Positions 16,150 to 25,492 are shown, numbered from the stretch's first letter. The stretch: DNA of 64,000 bases from Streptomyces sp. ML-6 (GCF_030116705.1 NZ_JAOTIK010000001.1:5050501-5114500), one strand, 5' to 3'. The notes: generated by a model from the sequence alone, not told the origin. A program made the numbers and translations.

Positions 16150-16612
16150 CGCCATCGCCCGCCCGCCCCCGGTCCGTCCGGGGGCGCGGGACGCAACGAT
16201 ACGGACGGCCATCCCGGACCGGGCCCCGGATCGCACCCCGGCTCACGCCCGGGATCCCACCCCGGCCCACCTCCCGGGCCGGGCCCCGGACCAGACCCCG
16301 GATCACATGCGGCCGGGGCACAACTCCCAGCTCACCCGCCCCGGGCGGCATGGCTCCGCGTGTTCGAGGGAATACCCCTGACAGGTCGACATCCGGTCAG
16401 GAACCAGGCGGATGTCGTGTCCAGATGAGCGGCATGGAGTCCGCTCGCCCGGGAGGCCCTTTGCACACGAAGGACCGTACACACCGTGCGGCCGACGCGG
16501 AGGGCCGGTGCTCGGCCCGCGCAACGGGGCCAGAGCCCGGTCCGTTCTCTCCCATTGGGATGCTCCGCGACGCCGTCGCACCCCAACCTCGTCCGAGGGG
16601 GTACGTCCTTCC
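16150..16612. other. Intergenic region before the PhoH gene
   Basis: No gene. 16190-16315 is built of loosely repeated CCCCGGnnC units. At 16388-16395 and 16409-16416 the arms gacatccg and cggatgtc form a perfect 8-bp inverted repeat with a 13-nt spacer, a plausible operator or leader hairpin. About 200 bp separate it from the PhoH start, so the PhoH transcript may have a long leader. Confidence 0.4.
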
Positions 16613-17935
16613 GTGGTGACCAGCACAAAGCGCCGCATTCCCGACAGGCGCACCTATGTTCTCGACACCAGCGTGCTGCTGGCCGATCCGAACGCCATGG
16701 CCCGGTTCGACGAGCACGAAGTCGTGCTCCCGATCGTCGTGGTCACGGAACTGGAGGCCAAACGGCACCACCCGGAGCTCGGTTACTTCGCCCGGCAGGC
16801 CCTGCGCCTGCTGGACGACCTCCGGGTCAGGTACGGCCGGCTGGACGCCCCGATCCCGCTCGGGGATCTGGGCGGGACACTGCGCGTCGAACTCAACCAC
16901 TCCGATCCCGGCGTGCTGCCCGCCGGCTACCGGTTGGGGGACAACGACTCACGGATCCTCGCGGTCGCGCGCAACCTCCAGGCCGAGGGGTACGACGTCA
17001 CGGTCGTCTCCAAGGACCTGCCGCTGCGCATCAAGGCGTCCTCGGTCGGCCTCCTCGCCGAGGAGTACCGCGCCGAACTCGCCATCACCGACTCCGGCTG
17101 GACGGGCATGTCGGAGCTCCCGCTCGGCGCCGACCAGGTGGACCTCCTCTACGGGGAGGAGACGCTGTACGTGCCGGAGGCCGCGGAACTGCCCGTGCAC
17201 ACCGGGCTGGTCCTGCGGTCCGAGCGCGGCAAGGCGCTCGGCCGGGTCACCGCCGAGGGCAATGTGCGGCTGGTGCGCGGAGACCGGGAGGTCTTCGGCA
17301 TCCACGGCCGCAGCGCCGAGCAGCGCATCGCGCTCGACCTGCTCCTCGACCAGGACGTCGGCATCGTGTCCCTGGGCGGCCGGGCCGGCACCGGCAAGTC
17401 GGCGCTGGCGCTCTGCGCCGGTCTCGAAGCCGTCCTGGAGCGCAGGCAGCACCGGAAGGTGATGGTCTTCCGTCCGCTGTACGCGGTCGGCGGGCAGGAG
17501 CTGGGCTACCTCCCCGGCACCGAGGCCGAGAAGATGAGCCCCTGGGCGCAGGCGGTCTTCGACACGCTCTCGGCGGTCGCCGGGCGCGAGGTGATCGAGG
17601 AGGTGCTGGGGCGAGGGATGCTGGAGGTCCTGCCGCTCACCCACATCCGGGGCCGGTCGCTGCACGACGCCTTCGTGATCGTCGACGAGGCGCAGTCGCT
17701 CGAACGGAACGTCCTGCTGACCGTGCTGTCCAGGATCGGGTCGAATTCCCGGGTCGTCCTCACGCATGACGTGGCCCAGCGGGACAACCTCAGGGTCGGC
17801 CGGTACGACGGGGTCGTCGCCGTGGTCGAGAAGCTGAAGGGGCATCCGCTCTTCGCGCACGTCACGCTCACCCGCTCCGAGCGTTCGCACATCGCCGCAC
17901 TGGTGACCGAAATGCTGGAGGAAGGCCAGATCTGA
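16613..17935 (+). CDS. PhoH-family protein with N-terminal PIN domain (PhoH2)
   Basis: 440 residues in two parts. Residues about 8-150 form a PIN ribonuclease domain: [26 protein letters not shown], then [14 protein letters not shown] and [12 protein letters not shown] supply the clustered acidic residues. Residues about 215-440 are a PhoH ATPase with Walker [10 protein letters not shown] (K262) and Walker [14 protein letters not shown]. By family knowledge PhoH2 proteins couple ATP-driven RNA unwinding to PIN cleavage of RNA, and in actinobacteria have been discussed as toxin-antitoxin-like modules. I see no antitoxin gene directly upstream. Start GTG 16613 or the next codon GTG 16616. A 13-bp hairpin at 17953 ends the unit. 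Confidence 0.92.
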   Translation: MVTSTKRRIPDRRTYVLDTSVLLADPNAMARFDEHEVVLPIVVVTELEAKRHHPELGYFARQALRLLDDLRVRYGRLDAPIPLGDLGGTLRVELNHSDPGVLPAGYRLGDNDSRILAVARNLQAEGYDVTVVSKDLPLRIKASSVGLLAEEYRAELAITDSGWTGMSELPLGADQVDLLYGEETLYVPEAAELPVHTGLVLRSERGKALGRVTAEGNVRLVRGDREVFGIHGRSAEQRIALDLLLDQDVGIVSLGGRAGTGKSALALCAGLEAVLERRQHRKVMVFRPLYAVGGQELGYLPGTEAEKMSPWAQAVFDTLSAVAGREVIEEVLGRGMLEVLPLTHIRGRSLHDAFVIVDEAQSLERNVLLTVLSRIGSNSRVVLTHDVAQRDNLRVGRYDGVVAVVEKLKGHPLFAHVTLTRSERSHIAALVTEMLEEGQI

Positions 17936-17952
17936 TACGGGATACGACCGTT

Positions 17953-17993
17953 GGTGCCGCCCGGCGAGCGCAGTAGCTTAGCCGGGCGGCACC
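17953..17993 (+). terminator. Hairpin terminator after the PhoH gene
   Basis: Arms ggtgccgcccggc (17953-17965) and gccgggcggcacc (17981-17993) pair perfectly over 13 bp with a 15-nt loop, 18 bp after the PhoH stop. No T-tract follows, as is common for Streptomyces terminators. Confidence 0.65.
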
Positions 17994-18324
17994 GCGCTGC
18001 GGCGACATTTTCGTAAATCACTTGCTCCGAACGGGGTGTGAGCTTTCACACGCGACGGGGAATTGCTTCCCGGTGGCCCGTTCCGGCAAAGTCTTGCTTC
18101 CGTCAGGCCCCGCATACGGCACACGAGCACCTCCAGAGGTGCCACGCACCACACAACTCAACACACGCCGTCCGTATGCCGCCCGCGAGTACCACGCGGC
18201 ACTCCTTCGCGGAGTCGCCCACCGGGCCCGTGCCTCCCGTGACCCAAGCAGTGGGGAGGCCAGCGCCAGGGGCACGATTGCGTCCGCGAGGTCACCTAAG
18301 CGGGCGATGCTGGAAGGACACCGT
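17994..18324 (+). promoter_or_regulatory. Promoter and long leader of the SLT wall hydrolase gene
   Basis: About 330 bp with no coding sense between a terminator and the GTG at 18325. It holds several short perfect hairpins (for example gcacct/aggtgc at 18127-18142, and a GCACTCC/GGAGTC pair near 18200). By knowledge of the genus, genes for wall hydrolases often have structured leaders, some of them cyclic-di-AMP riboswitches. I looked for that consensus here and did not find a convincing match, so only a structured leader is claimed. Confidence 0.4.
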
Positions 18325-19029
18325 GTGAGCCGGATCTCGGTCCGGGGATTCGCCGTGGCATCTGCCACTGCGGTCACCACCGTCGGCGCCGTCGTGGGCG
18401 TTGCGTCGGGCAGCAGCCCCGCTGTCGACGACAACAACTTCGAGGCGGCCGCAGCCGACACGACGCTTCTCGCCGACATCCCTGCGGGTGAGCAGGCCCA
18501 GGTGCAGACGGCCTCGCTGACCCAGCAGGCCGACGCGCAGGCCTCCGCGGCCGACGCCGCGGCGAAGAAGTCCGCGGAGGAATCGGCCCGCATCCAGGCC
18601 GCCAAGGACGCCAAGGCGAAGAAGCAGGCGGCCGAGGCGAAGCTGGAGAAGGAGCGCAAGGCCAAGGAGGAGAAGGAGCGCGCCAGCCGCTCCGAGGTCC
18701 GCAGCACCGCCTCGTTCGCCCAGCAGGGTTCGTACACCGTCGCCGAGCTCAAGGCGATCGCGCGGCAGATCGTGCCCGCCGACCAGTTCCAGTGCTTCAG
18801 CAACATCGTGAACGTCGAGTCGAGCTGGAACTACCGCGCGAGCAACCCGTCCTCCGGCGCCTACGGCCTCGTGCAGGCACTGCCCGGCTCGAAGATGGCG
18901 AGCGCCGGCGCGGACTGGCAGACCAACCCGGCCACCCAGATCAAGTGGGGCCTCAGCTACATGAACGGCGCCAAGTACGGCAGCCCCTGTGGTGCCTGGG
19001 CCTTCTGGCAGGCCAACCACTGGTACTAG
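18325..19029 (+). CDS. Secreted SLT-fold transglycosylase-like cell-wall hydrolase
   Basis: 234 residues, secreted. The start GTG 18325 follows GGAAGGA by six bases. The N-terminus VSRISVRGFAVASATAVTTVGAVVGVASG is a signal sequence; a long Ala/Lys/Glu coiled coil (about 75-125: AAKKSAEESARIQAAKDAKAKKQ...) follows, then the catalytic SLT-like domain. This has CFSNIVNVESSWNYRASNPSSGAYGLVQALPGSKM, where the Glu of VNVESSWN is the general acid, and ends IKWGLSYMNGAKYGSPCGAWAFWQANHWY. Such enzymes cleave peptidoglycan glycan strands; Streptomyces relatives influence germination and sporulation. Two Cys in the catalytic domain may form a disulfide. It is the sole gene between two terminators. Confidence 0.9.
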   Translation: MSRISVRGFAVASATAVTTVGAVVGVASGSSPAVDDNNFEAAAADTTLLADIPAGEQAQVQTASLTQQADAQASAADAAAKKSAEESARIQAAKDAKAKKQAAEAKLEKERKAKEEKERASRSEVRSTASFAQQGSYTVAELKAIARQIVPADQFQCFSNIVNVESSWNYRASNPSSGAYGLVQALPGSKMASAGADWQTNPATQIKWGLSYMNGAKYGSPCGAWAFWQANHWY

Positions 19030-19070
19030 ACCTGCCGGAGCCCTCACAGGTTCGCGGTTCGAACGTGCAG

Positions 19071-19099
19071 AGCCCCCCGCCCTCCTACGGCGGGGGGCT
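19071..19099 (+). terminator. Terminator after the wall hydrolase gene
   Basis: An 11-bp perfect stem (agccccccgcc / ggcggggggct) with a 7-nt loop, 40 bp after the stop. Strong GC stem, weak T-tract. Confidence 0.75.
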
Positions 19100-19173
19100 T
19101 CGCGCGTGTACGGTCGGGTCCGGACCGCCCGGCGGGGAGCGGCGGGGGAGAAGACGGGGGAAGAGGGACGAAC

Positions 19174-20580
19174 ATGTCGAAGATTCCGGGGTGGCTCGGC
19201 CGGCTCGGGGCCGAACTGACCGAACTGGGTGAGCGGTTGGAGCGGCGCAGGGCCGACGCCGAGGAGGACGTGACCGCAGGGTCCGGCCCCGGACCGGCCG
19301 AGGCCGCCACCGCATCCGCCGGGGCCGCCGAGCCCTCCGCCGTGCCCGCCGCGACCGTCACCGACCATGTGCCGCCGCCCCCCTCGTACGCGCCCTCCGT
19401 GGCCGCCCGGCCCGATCCGGTCGCGGCGATCCCCTGGGGCATGCGGGTCGCGGCCGAGGCGGGCTGGCGGCTGCTCGTCCTCGCGGGCACGGTCTGGGTG
19501 CTGACGCAGATCATCAGCGCCGTGGAACTGGTGGTCCTGGCCTTCGTCGCCGCGCTGCTCGTCACCGCGATGCTCCAGCCGACGGTCGCCCGGCTGCGAC
19601 GGCACGGGCTGCCGCGCGGCCTGGCCACCGCGGTCACCGCGGTCCTGGGCTTCGTCATCATCGGGCTGGTCGGCTGGTTCGTGGTCTGGCAGGTCATGGA
19701 CAACCTCGACACCCTGTCCGACCGGGTGCGGGACGGCATCGACGAGTTGAAGCGCTGGCTGCTCGACAGCCCCTTCCACGTCACCGAGCAGCAGATCAAC
19801 GACATCGCGAAGAACCTCAGCGACACCATCGGCACCAACACCGAACAGATCACCTCCGCCGGGCTGGAGGGCGTCACGGTGATGGTGGAGGTCCTCACCG
19901 GGATGCTGCTGGCGATGTTCTCGACGCTCTTCCTGCTGTACGACGGGAAGCGCATCTGGGAATGGGTGCTGAAGCTGGTGCCCGCCCAGGCCCGGCCGGG
20001 CGTCGCGGGCGCCGGGCCGCGCGCCTGGCGGACGCTGACCGCCTACGTGCGGGGCACCGTCATAGTGGCGTTGATCGACGCGATCTTCATCGGGCTCGGG
20101 ATCTTCTTCCTCGACGTGCCGATGGCGGTGCCGCTGGCCGTCTTCATCTTCCTCTTCGCCTTCATCCCGCTGGTCGGCGCCGTGATCTCCGGGGCGCTGG
20201 CGGTGGTCGTCGCGCTGGTGACCCAGGGCGTGTTCACCGCGCTGATGGTGCTGGCCGTGGTGCTCGCCGTGCAGCAGATCGAGGGCCACGTGCTCCAGCC
20301 GTTCATCCTGGGCCGGGCGGTGCGGGTGCATCCGCTGGCCGTCGTGCTCTCCGTCGCCGCCGGCGGTCTCATCGCCGGTATCGGGGGAGCCGTGGTCGCG
20401 GTGCCGCTGGTCGCGGTCACCAACACGGTGGTCGGCTATCTGCGGACGTTCGGGCGGGAGGAGGCCCTGCGGCACGCGCCCCAGCCGCGCGGGGCGAGCG
20501 CCGTCGACGTCGCCCCGACGCCCGCGCCGGGATCGCCCGCCGGGAAGTCCGGCCGCGAGGAGGACGAGAACGGCGCGTAG
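19174..20580 (+). CDS. AI-2E family transporter (TqsA/PerM-like)
   Basis: 468 residues. Cytoplasmic Pro/Ala-rich N-terminus (about 1-85), then eight predicted membrane helices with the family pattern: WRLLVLAGTVWVLTQIISAVELVVLAFVAALLVTAMLQP, a large amphipathic loop (about 160-235), FSTLFLLYDGKRIWEW, and the conserved C-terminal AFIPLVGAVISGALAVVVALVTQG and QQIEGHVLQPFILGRAVRVHPLAVVLSVAAGG. Despite the name, members export various small solutes and the substrate here is unknown. Start ATG 19174. It converges on ahpD with a strong hairpin between them. The flexible tail (about 445-468) is polar. Confidence 0.88.
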   Translation: MSKIPGWLGRLGAELTELGERLERRRADAEEDVTAGSGPGPAEAATASAGAAEPSAVPAATVTDHVPPPPSYAPSVAARPDPVAAIPWGMRVAAEAGWRLLVLAGTVWVLTQIISAVELVVLAFVAALLVTAMLQPTVARLRRHGLPRGLATAVTAVLGFVIIGLVGWFVVWQVMDNLDTLSDRVRDGIDELKRWLLDSPFHVTEQQINDIAKNLSDTIGTNTEQITSAGLEGVTVMVEVLTGMLLAMFSTLFLLYDGKRIWEWVLKLVPAQARPGVAGAGPRAWRTLTAYVRGTVIVALIDAIFIGLGIFFLDVPMAVPLAVFIFLFAFIPLVGAVISGALAVVVALVTQGVFTALMVLAVVLAVQQIEGHVLQPFILGRAVRVHPLAVVLSVAAGGLIAGIGGAVVAVPLVAVTNTVVGYLRTFGREEALRHAPQPRGASAVDVAPTPAPGSPAGKSGREEDENGA

Positions 20581-20642
20581 GCCGGTCCGCAGGGCGCCGA
20601 ACGGGTCGCCGGGCGCCGGGCGGGGAGCGGCGGACGCGAGAA

Positions 20643-20677
20643 GGGCCCCGGGGACGGTCGGTCGTCCACGGGGCCCC
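20643..20677. terminator. Bidirectional terminator between AI-2E and ahpD genes
   Basis: Arms gggccccg (20643-20650) and cggggccc (20669-20676) with an inner gacggtcggtcgtc element, lying between two convergent genes. Likely ends both transcripts. Confidence 0.6.
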
Positions 20678-20702
20678 GCTCGTGCAACAGGGTACTGCCG
20701 GC

Positions 20703-21236
20703 CTACTCGGCGAGCACGGCCTCGGCGTCGAGGGTCACGCCGACCGCCTGGATCACCGAGGCGATCTTGACGGCTTCCTGGATGGTCTCGCGGTCCACGC
20801 CGGCCTTGCGCAGGACCTGCTCGTGCGAGTCCAGGCACTGGCCGCAGCCGTTGATCGCGGAGACGGCGAGCGACCACAGTTCGAAGTCGATCTTCTCCAC
20901 GCCGGGCTTGCCGATGACGTTCATCCGCAGGCCCGCCCGGAGCGTCCCGTACTCGGGGTCCGACAGCAGGTGCCGGGTCCGGTAGAACACGTTGTTCATC
21001 GCCATGATGGCGGCGGCCGACTTCGCGGCGGAGTACGCCTCCGCGGAGAGGTTGGCCTTCGCCTCCGGCTCCAGCTCGCGCAGCACCTTCGGCGAGCGCG
21101 AGGCGATCGCGCAGGCGAGGACGGTGCCCCACAGCTGCTGCTGCGGGAGCTCGCTGTTGCCGATGACCGAGCCGAGGTTCAGCTTCAGGTCCTTGGCGAA
21201 GTCCGGGACGGCGGCCTTCAGTTCGTCGAGTGCCAT
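20703..21236 (-). CDS. ahpD: Alkyl hydroperoxide reductase subunit D
   Basis: 177 residues, the usual AhpD length. The active site is complete: [21 protein letters not shown], with C131, C134 and H138 forming the CxxC...H thiol relay, and [36 protein letters not shown] upstream supplying the helical cap. In actinobacteria AhpD re-reduces AhpC, using lipoyl proteins as electron donors. It starts 12 bp after the ahpC stop on the same strand, so the two are one operon, opposite to oxyR. This operon is the direct defence against alkyl peroxides and peroxynitrite. Confidence 0.96.
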   Translation of the reverse strand: MALDELKAAVPDFAKDLKLNLGSVIGNSELPQQQLWGTVLACAIASRSPKVLRELEPEAKANLSAEAYSAAKSAAAIMAMNNVFYRTRHLLSDPEYGTLRAGLRMNVIGKPGVEKIDFELWSLAVSAINGCGQCLDSHEQVLRKAGVDRETIQEAVKIASVIQAVGVTLDAEAVLAE

Positions 21237-21248
21237 GTCGCTGTCAGC

Positions 21249-21803
21249 TCACTCGCCCGCGAGGAGCGCGACCGGGTCGAGGGTGTTCTCGCCCTTGGTC
21301 CAGTTGCAGGGGCACAGCTCGTCGGTCTGCAGGGCGTCGAGGACCCGCAGGACCTCCTTGGGGTTACGGCCCACGGAACCGGCGGTCACCATCGTGAACT
21401 GGATCTCGTTGTTCTGGTCGACGATGAAGACGGCGCGCTGGGCGAAGCCGTCCTCGCCCTCGATGCCGAGGTCACGCATGAGCTCGTGCTTCGAGTCGGC
21501 CATCATCGGGAAGGGCAGGTCGGTCAGGTCCGGGTGGTCCTTGCGCCAGGCGTGGTGCACGAACTCGGAGTCGCCGGAGAAGCCGAGGATCTGCGCGTCA
21601 CGGTCGGCGAACTCGTCGTTCAGCTTGCCGAAGGCGGCGATCTCGGTGGGGCACACGAAGGTGAAGTCCTTCGGCCACGCGAAGACGATCTTCCACTTGC
21701 CCTCGTAGGTCTTGTGGTTGATCTGCTCGAACTCCTTGCCGCTCTCCAGCGAGACGCAAGCGGTCAGGTCGAACTCGGGGAACTTGTCACCGACAGTGAG
21801 CAC
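21249..21803 (-). CDS. ahpC: Alkyl hydroperoxide reductase AhpC (typical 2-Cys peroxiredoxin)
   Basis: 184 residues. The peroxidatic cysteine is C51 in DFTFVCPTEIAAFGKL. The C-terminal DELCPCNW carries C164 and C166, the extra cysteine pair of actinobacterial AhpC that serves as resolving centre for AhpD. GTG 21803 is the start (AAGGAGAG upstream); the open frame continues into the divergent promoter but the family begins LTVGDKFPEFDL. Divergent from oxyR with 131 bp between. By established knowledge of Streptomyces, OxyR activates ahpCD when oxidised. Confidence 0.96.
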   Translation of the reverse strand: MLTVGDKFPEFDLTACVSLESGKEFEQINHKTYEGKWKIVFAWPKDFTFVCPTEIAAFGKLNDEFADRDAQILGFSGDSEFVHHAWRKDHPDLTDLPFPMMADSKHELMRDLGIEGEDGFAQRAVFIVDQNNEIQFTMVTAGSVGRNPKEVLRVLDALQTDELCPCNWTKGENTLDPVALLAGE

Positions 21804-21934
21804 GCGCTCTCCTTGCAGCGTTGGAATCCCCTTTTGGGGGAGTTCCTGAGGGTTGGACGGGATCCACCTTGGCACAGGGTGCATTGATCACGGAAATAGC
21901 TACACTTTGCTGTGATGATCGGAGGTGCCTATCA
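21804..21934. promoter_or_regulatory. Divergent ahpC-oxyR promoter region with candidate OxyR site
   Basis: 131 bp between the two starts. 21894-21935 reads ATAGCTACACTTTGCTGTGATGATC...CTAT: an ATAG tetrad at one end and CTAT at the other, with a T-rich centre. This agrees with the spaced ATAG/CTAT tetrads that OxyR tetramers contact. Position between ahpC and oxyR supports it; exact bases are inferred. A near-palindrome aatccccttttggggga lies about 21825-21841. Confidence 0.5.
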
Positions 21935-22897
21935 GTGGTGCAGGGGATTCAGGGCAATCGACCCAAACAGCCCAGCCTCTCGCAGCTGCGCGCCTTCGCG
22001 GCCGTCGCCGAACATCTGCACTTCAGGGATGCGGCGGCAGCGATCGGGATGAGCCAGCCCGCATTGTCCGGGGCCGTTTCCGCGCTGGAGGAGGCACTGG
22101 GGGTCCAGCTCATCGAGCGTACGACGCGCAAGGTGCTGCTCTCGCCGGCCGGTGAGCGGCTGGCGGTGCGGGCGCGGGCGGTGCTGGAGGCCGTCGGCGA
22201 GCTGATGGAGGAGGCCGAGGCGGTCCGGGCGCCGTTCACCGGGGTGCTCAGGCTCGGTGTCATCCCGACCGTCGCCCCGTACCTGCTGCCGACCGTGCTG
22301 CGGCTGGTCCACGAGCGCTACCCGGAGCTGGTCCTCCAGGTGCACGAGGAGCAGACCTCCTCGCTGCTGGAGGGGCTGGCGGCAGGAAGGCTGGACCTGC
22401 TGCTGCTCGCGGTGCCGCTCGGGGTGCCGGGGGTCGCCGAACTCCCGTTGTTCGACGAGGACTTCGTGCTGGTGATGGAGCGGGACCACTGGCTGGGCGG
22501 GCGGGTCGACATCCCGCGCGAGGCGCTGCGCGAACTGCCGCTGCTGCTGCTCGACGAGGGGCACTGCCTGCGCGACCAGGCCCTCGACATATGCCGGGAG
22601 GCGGGGCGCACGGAGGGGACGCCGGTGACCACGACCGCGGCCGGGCTCTCCACGCTGGTGCAGCTGGTGGCCGGCGGGCTCGGTGTGACGCTGCTGCCGC
22701 GCACCGCCGTACCGGTCGAGACCGGTCGCAACGACGCGCTGGCCACCGGATACTTCGCGGAGCCCGCGCCGTCGCGGCGGGTGGCCCTGGCGATGCGGAC
22801 GGGGGCGGCGCGGCACGAGGAGTTCGAGGAGTTCGCGGCGGCGCTGCGGGAGGCGATGGAGGCGCTGCCGGTACGGGTGACGGCGGGCGGCGGATGA
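21935..22897 (+). CDS. oxyR: Peroxide-sensing LysR-type regulator OxyR
   Basis: 320 residues. N-terminal winged helix-turn-helix (SLSQLRAFAAVAEHLHFRDAAAAIGMSQPALSGAVSALEEALG, residues about 10-55), then the LysR effector domain with two redox cysteines nine residues apart: C211 and C220 in EGHCLRDQALDIC. These form the disulfide that switches E. coli OxyR (C199/C208, same spacing), so the protein should be functional. The start GTG 21935 follows GGAGGT by eight bases; the next codon GTG 21938 is possible. Regulates the divergent ahpCD operon and probably itself. Convergent with the ABC permease gene, a hairpin separating them. Confidence 0.95.
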   Translation: MVQGIQGNRPKQPSLSQLRAFAAVAEHLHFRDAAAAIGMSQPALSGAVSALEEALGVQLIERTTRKVLLSPAGERLAVRARAVLEAVGELMEEAEAVRAPFTGVLRLGVIPTVAPYLLPTVLRLVHERYPELVLQVHEEQTSSLLEGLAAGRLDLLLLAVPLGVPGVAELPLFDEDFVLVMERDHWLGGRVDIPREALRELPLLLLDEGHCLRDQALDICREAGRTEGTPVTTTAAGLSTLVQLVAGGLGVTLLPRTAVPVETGRNDALATGYFAEPAPSRRVALAMRTGAARHEEFEEFAAALREAMEALPVRVTAGGG

Positions 22898-23010
22898 AGG
22901 CCGCCGCGAGGGCCGGTACGGGAAGGGCGTGACGGCCCCGCGCGGTTCCCGGCGGACGCCGTGACCCCGTGGCGCCGTGGCGCCGTTACCCCGTGACCCC
23001 GGGACGGCGG

Positions 23011-23050
23011 GCGGCCCCGGCCCCCCGGATGTCCGGGAGTCCGGGGCCGC
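23011..23050. terminator. Hairpin between oxyR and the ABC permease gene
   Basis: Outer arms gcggccccgg (23011-23020) and ccggggccgc (23041-23050) pair perfectly over 10 bp; an inner tccggg/cccgga hairpin sits in the loop. Located between convergent genes, so it may end both. Confidence 0.6.
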
Positions 23051-23074
23051 ACCCCCTCACGCACCTCCGTGCCG

Positions 23075-25492
23075 TCACTCCGTGCGCAGGCCCTCCGGCC
23101 GCATCATGCGCCACAGCGGTGGCAGCGAGATCAGTGTGACCAGCAGGATCAGCGCGCCGCCCGCGCCGGCCATCGGCAGGAACAGCCACCAGTCGGTGAC
23201 CTCCTTGTCGAGCATGGAGATCAGGGTCGCGCCCAGGCCGATTCCGCCCGCGACCGCCACCGCCAGTCCGACGACCACGGGCACCGCCGTCTGCCAGAGC
23301 ACCGACCAGCCCAGTGTGGAGCGCCGGGTGCCGAAGGCGACCAGGACCGACAGCAGGCGCTTGCGCTCGCGCAGCTGCTCCAGCTGCGAGACCATCATCG
23401 AGGCCGCGATCAGCAGCAGCGTCGCCGTGCCGCCGACCTGGAGGCCGCGCTGCACGCTGGCGTACTTCTTGTCACGGGCCACCGATGTGAGGGACGACAC
23501 CCGCGCCGCGCGGTCGACCTCGGCCACCGCGTTCCGTACGTACTCCGCGACGTCCTCCACGCTCTCGTCGACCCGGACGTGCGTCTCGGTCGTCGCGTCC
23601 GGCAGGGTGCTCGGGTCCACCGCGCCGAGGGTGGCCAGGATGCCGCTGGTCTCGTCGCCCAGCGGGGTGTTCCGGGCGGTGACCGTCCGGGCGTCGGCGG
23701 GCAGCCTCCACCGCACCGACTTCTTGAGATCCCCCGAAGTGGCCACGACGTCCTCGCCCTTGCGGGCCGTCTTGTCGACCCAGAGGGACAGCTCCTTGTT
23801 CTTCGCGGGGTGCGAGACGAAGGTGTCGCCGTCCTTGCAGGAGCCGATCCGGGCCATCTCGCGCAGGCTCGCGCAGTCGGCGACGGTCAGGCTGGTGGTC
23901 CGCTGGACCTCTCCTTCGCCCCCCGCGGCGCCCTTCGCGTCGCCGGGATGGGTGACGTACACGTTGATCTTGCCGATGGCCCACGTCACGCCCTTGGCGG
24001 CCCGGAGCGCCTCGACGGTCCTGGTGGCGCCGTCCCGGGTGACCTTCTCGGAGTACGAGGAGAACTGGGCCCGCGTGCTGTCCTGCTCGGTCACCTTGAT
24101 GAACTCGTCGGCGACCGCGGCGGTCAGCATCTGCAGCGCCACCGCGCCCGCGACCGCGACCGTGATCCCGCTGACCGCCCGGGAGGCCGACCCGCTGCTC
24201 AGCTGGAGCCTGCGGATGGCGAGCTGCCAGGCCACCGGGCCGCCGTGCAGCCGGTTCACCAGCGCCTCGACCAGCCAGGGCAGCAGCAGCGCGAGCCCGA
24301 CCAGGACCAGCACCGCCCCGCCCGCGATCGGATACGGGTCGACCGTGCCGTACGTGTCGACCTTGCCGGTCAGGCCGAGCACCGCCAGGCCGGCGAACGG
24401 CAGCGGCAGCCGCCACCAGAGCCGGCGCCCGCGGCTGCGGCCGTTGCGGATGACCCCGAGCGGCTCGACGACCACCGCGCGCATCGCGCCCAGCGTCACC
24501 ACCACCGCCGTCAGCGGCACCGCGACGACCACCAGGGCCGTCAGCCGGAGGTCGGGCACCAAATCGGCCGGGAAGACACTGACGTTCCACATCTCGATGC
24601 GGCCGACGAACTGCCGGCCCACGAGGAAGAACGCCACACCCGTCACCACCCCGAGGAGCGCCCCGAACAGGGCCTCGCCCGCCGCGATCCGCCGGGTCAT
24701 CCGGATGTCCGTGCCGACCAGGCGCAGCGCGGCGAGCCGGCGGTCGCGGCGGTCGCCGCCGAACCGCACCGCCGTCACGATGAAGATCGCGACCGGCATC
24801 AGCAGCACCACGCAGATCATGATGATCAGCACGATCAGGATGGGCGGCATCTCCTCGGCCAGGTTCCGGTCGCCGTACCCGGCGATCCGGTGGGTGCCGG
24901 GTCCGGTGGCCAGGGTGTCGTCGCCCGCGTAGTAGACCAGGTCGTTCGGCGAGACCAGGCCCGGGGTGCCGATGGTCCCGACGGTCCGGTACGGCAGCCG
25001 TTCCCTGAGGAGGGCGCCGTCCGAGGAGCCCAGCAGCTCCTTCAGCGCGGGGGAGACCACCATCTCGCCGGGGGCGGGGAAGCGGTCGACGCCCGGCGGG
25101 CGCACCGGGTGCGCGCCGTCCGCCCGCATCAGCCAGCCCTCGACGACGTGCCCGCGGAACTCCGTCTCGATGTCGGCCAGCAGCACCGAGGCGCCGGACT
25201 TCGAGGCGGGCCCGCCCGACGAGGGGTCGAGGGGGTTCGCGGCGCGGGCCGCGCTGCGGTCGGAGCGCTGCTGGAGCATGTGCGGCACGGAGGCCGCGGT
25301 CAGCAGCAGGGCCACGCCGAGTCCGACGCCGACGGCGGTCAGCGCGGTGCGGATCCAGCCCTCGCGGCCGCCCCCGGCACCGAAGCGCATGCCGAGGCCG
25401 AGGTCGCGGATCCAGGCCGCGAGACCGGTGGGGGCGGTGGGGCGCGGGGCGGCCGGCGGGGCCGCCGCGCTCTTCTCGTCGAGCAGGGTCAT
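23075..25492 (-). CDS. ABC transporter permease, FtsX/MacB type
   Basis: 805 residues with about ten membrane helices arranged as two FtsX-like units. One N-terminal helix after a charged segment (WIRTALTAVGVGLGVALLLTAASVPHML) is followed by a large extracytoplasmic domain. Next come ILIVLIIMICVVLLMPVAIFIVTAV with the FtsX segment RRDRRLAALRLVGTDIRMTRRIAAGEALFGALLGV; then WLPWLVEALVNR and a second domain; then TLLLIAASMMVSQLEQLRERKRLLSVLVAFGTRRSTLGWSVLWQ. Such permeases pair with an ATPase to export or extract lipids, peptides or drugs from the membrane. Its ATG overlaps the stop of the ATPase gene by 4 bp (ATGA), so the two are translationally coupled. A PadR repressor gene heads the operon. 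Confidence 0.9.
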   Translation of the reverse strand: MTLLDEKSAAAPPAAPRPTAPTGLAAWIRDLGLGMRFGAGGGREGWIRTALTAVGVGLGVALLLTAASVPHMLQQRSDRSAARAANPLDPSSGGPASKSGASVLLADIETEFRGHVVEGWLMRADGAHPVRPPGVDRFPAPGEMVVSPALKELLGSSDGALLRERLPYRTVGTIGTPGLVSPNDLVYYAGDDTLATGPGTHRIAGYGDRNLAEEMPPILIVLIIMICVVLLMPVAIFIVTAVRFGGDRRDRRLAALRLVGTDIRMTRRIAAGEALFGALLGVVTGVAFFLVGRQFVGRIEMWNVSVFPADLVPDLRLTALVVVAVPLTAVVVTLGAMRAVVVEPLGVIRNGRSRGRRLWWRLPLPFAGLAVLGLTGKVDTYGTVDPYPIAGGAVLVLVGLALLLPWLVEALVNRLHGGPVAWQLAIRRLQLSSGSASRAVSGITVAVAGAVALQMLTAAVADEFIKVTEQDSTRAQFSSYSEKVTRDGATRTVEALRAAKGVTWAIGKINVYVTHPGDAKGAAGGEGEVQRTTSLTVADCASLREMARIGSCKDGDTFVSHPAKNKELSLWVDKTARKGEDVVATSGDLKKSVRWRLPADARTVTARNTPLGDETSGILATLGAVDPSTLPDATTETHVRVDESVEDVAEYVRNAVAEVDRAARVSSLTSVARDKKYASVQRGLQVGGTATLLLIAASMMVSQLEQLRERKRLLSVLVAFGTRRSTLGWSVLWQTAVPVVVGLAVAVAGGIGLGATLISMLDKEVTDWWLFLPMAGAGGALILLVTLISLPPLWRMMRPEGLRTE

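Noticed and set aside
17994..18324. Cyclic-di-AMP (ydaO/yuaA) riboswitch in the SLT hydrolase leader
   Set aside because: The position is right and a few words (ggggaa, acctaagcggg) resemble pieces of the consensus, but the order and conserved core could not be lined up. Kept as an unassigned structured leader.
19048..19070. tRNA-like ggttcgaac near 19050
   Set aside because: The T-loop-like word stands alone; no acceptor, D or anticodon arms are found around it.
21821..21934. Upstream ATG (21821) as the oxyR start
   Set aside because: It would add 38 residues over the divergent promoter; GTG 21935 has a good ribosome site and matches the family start.
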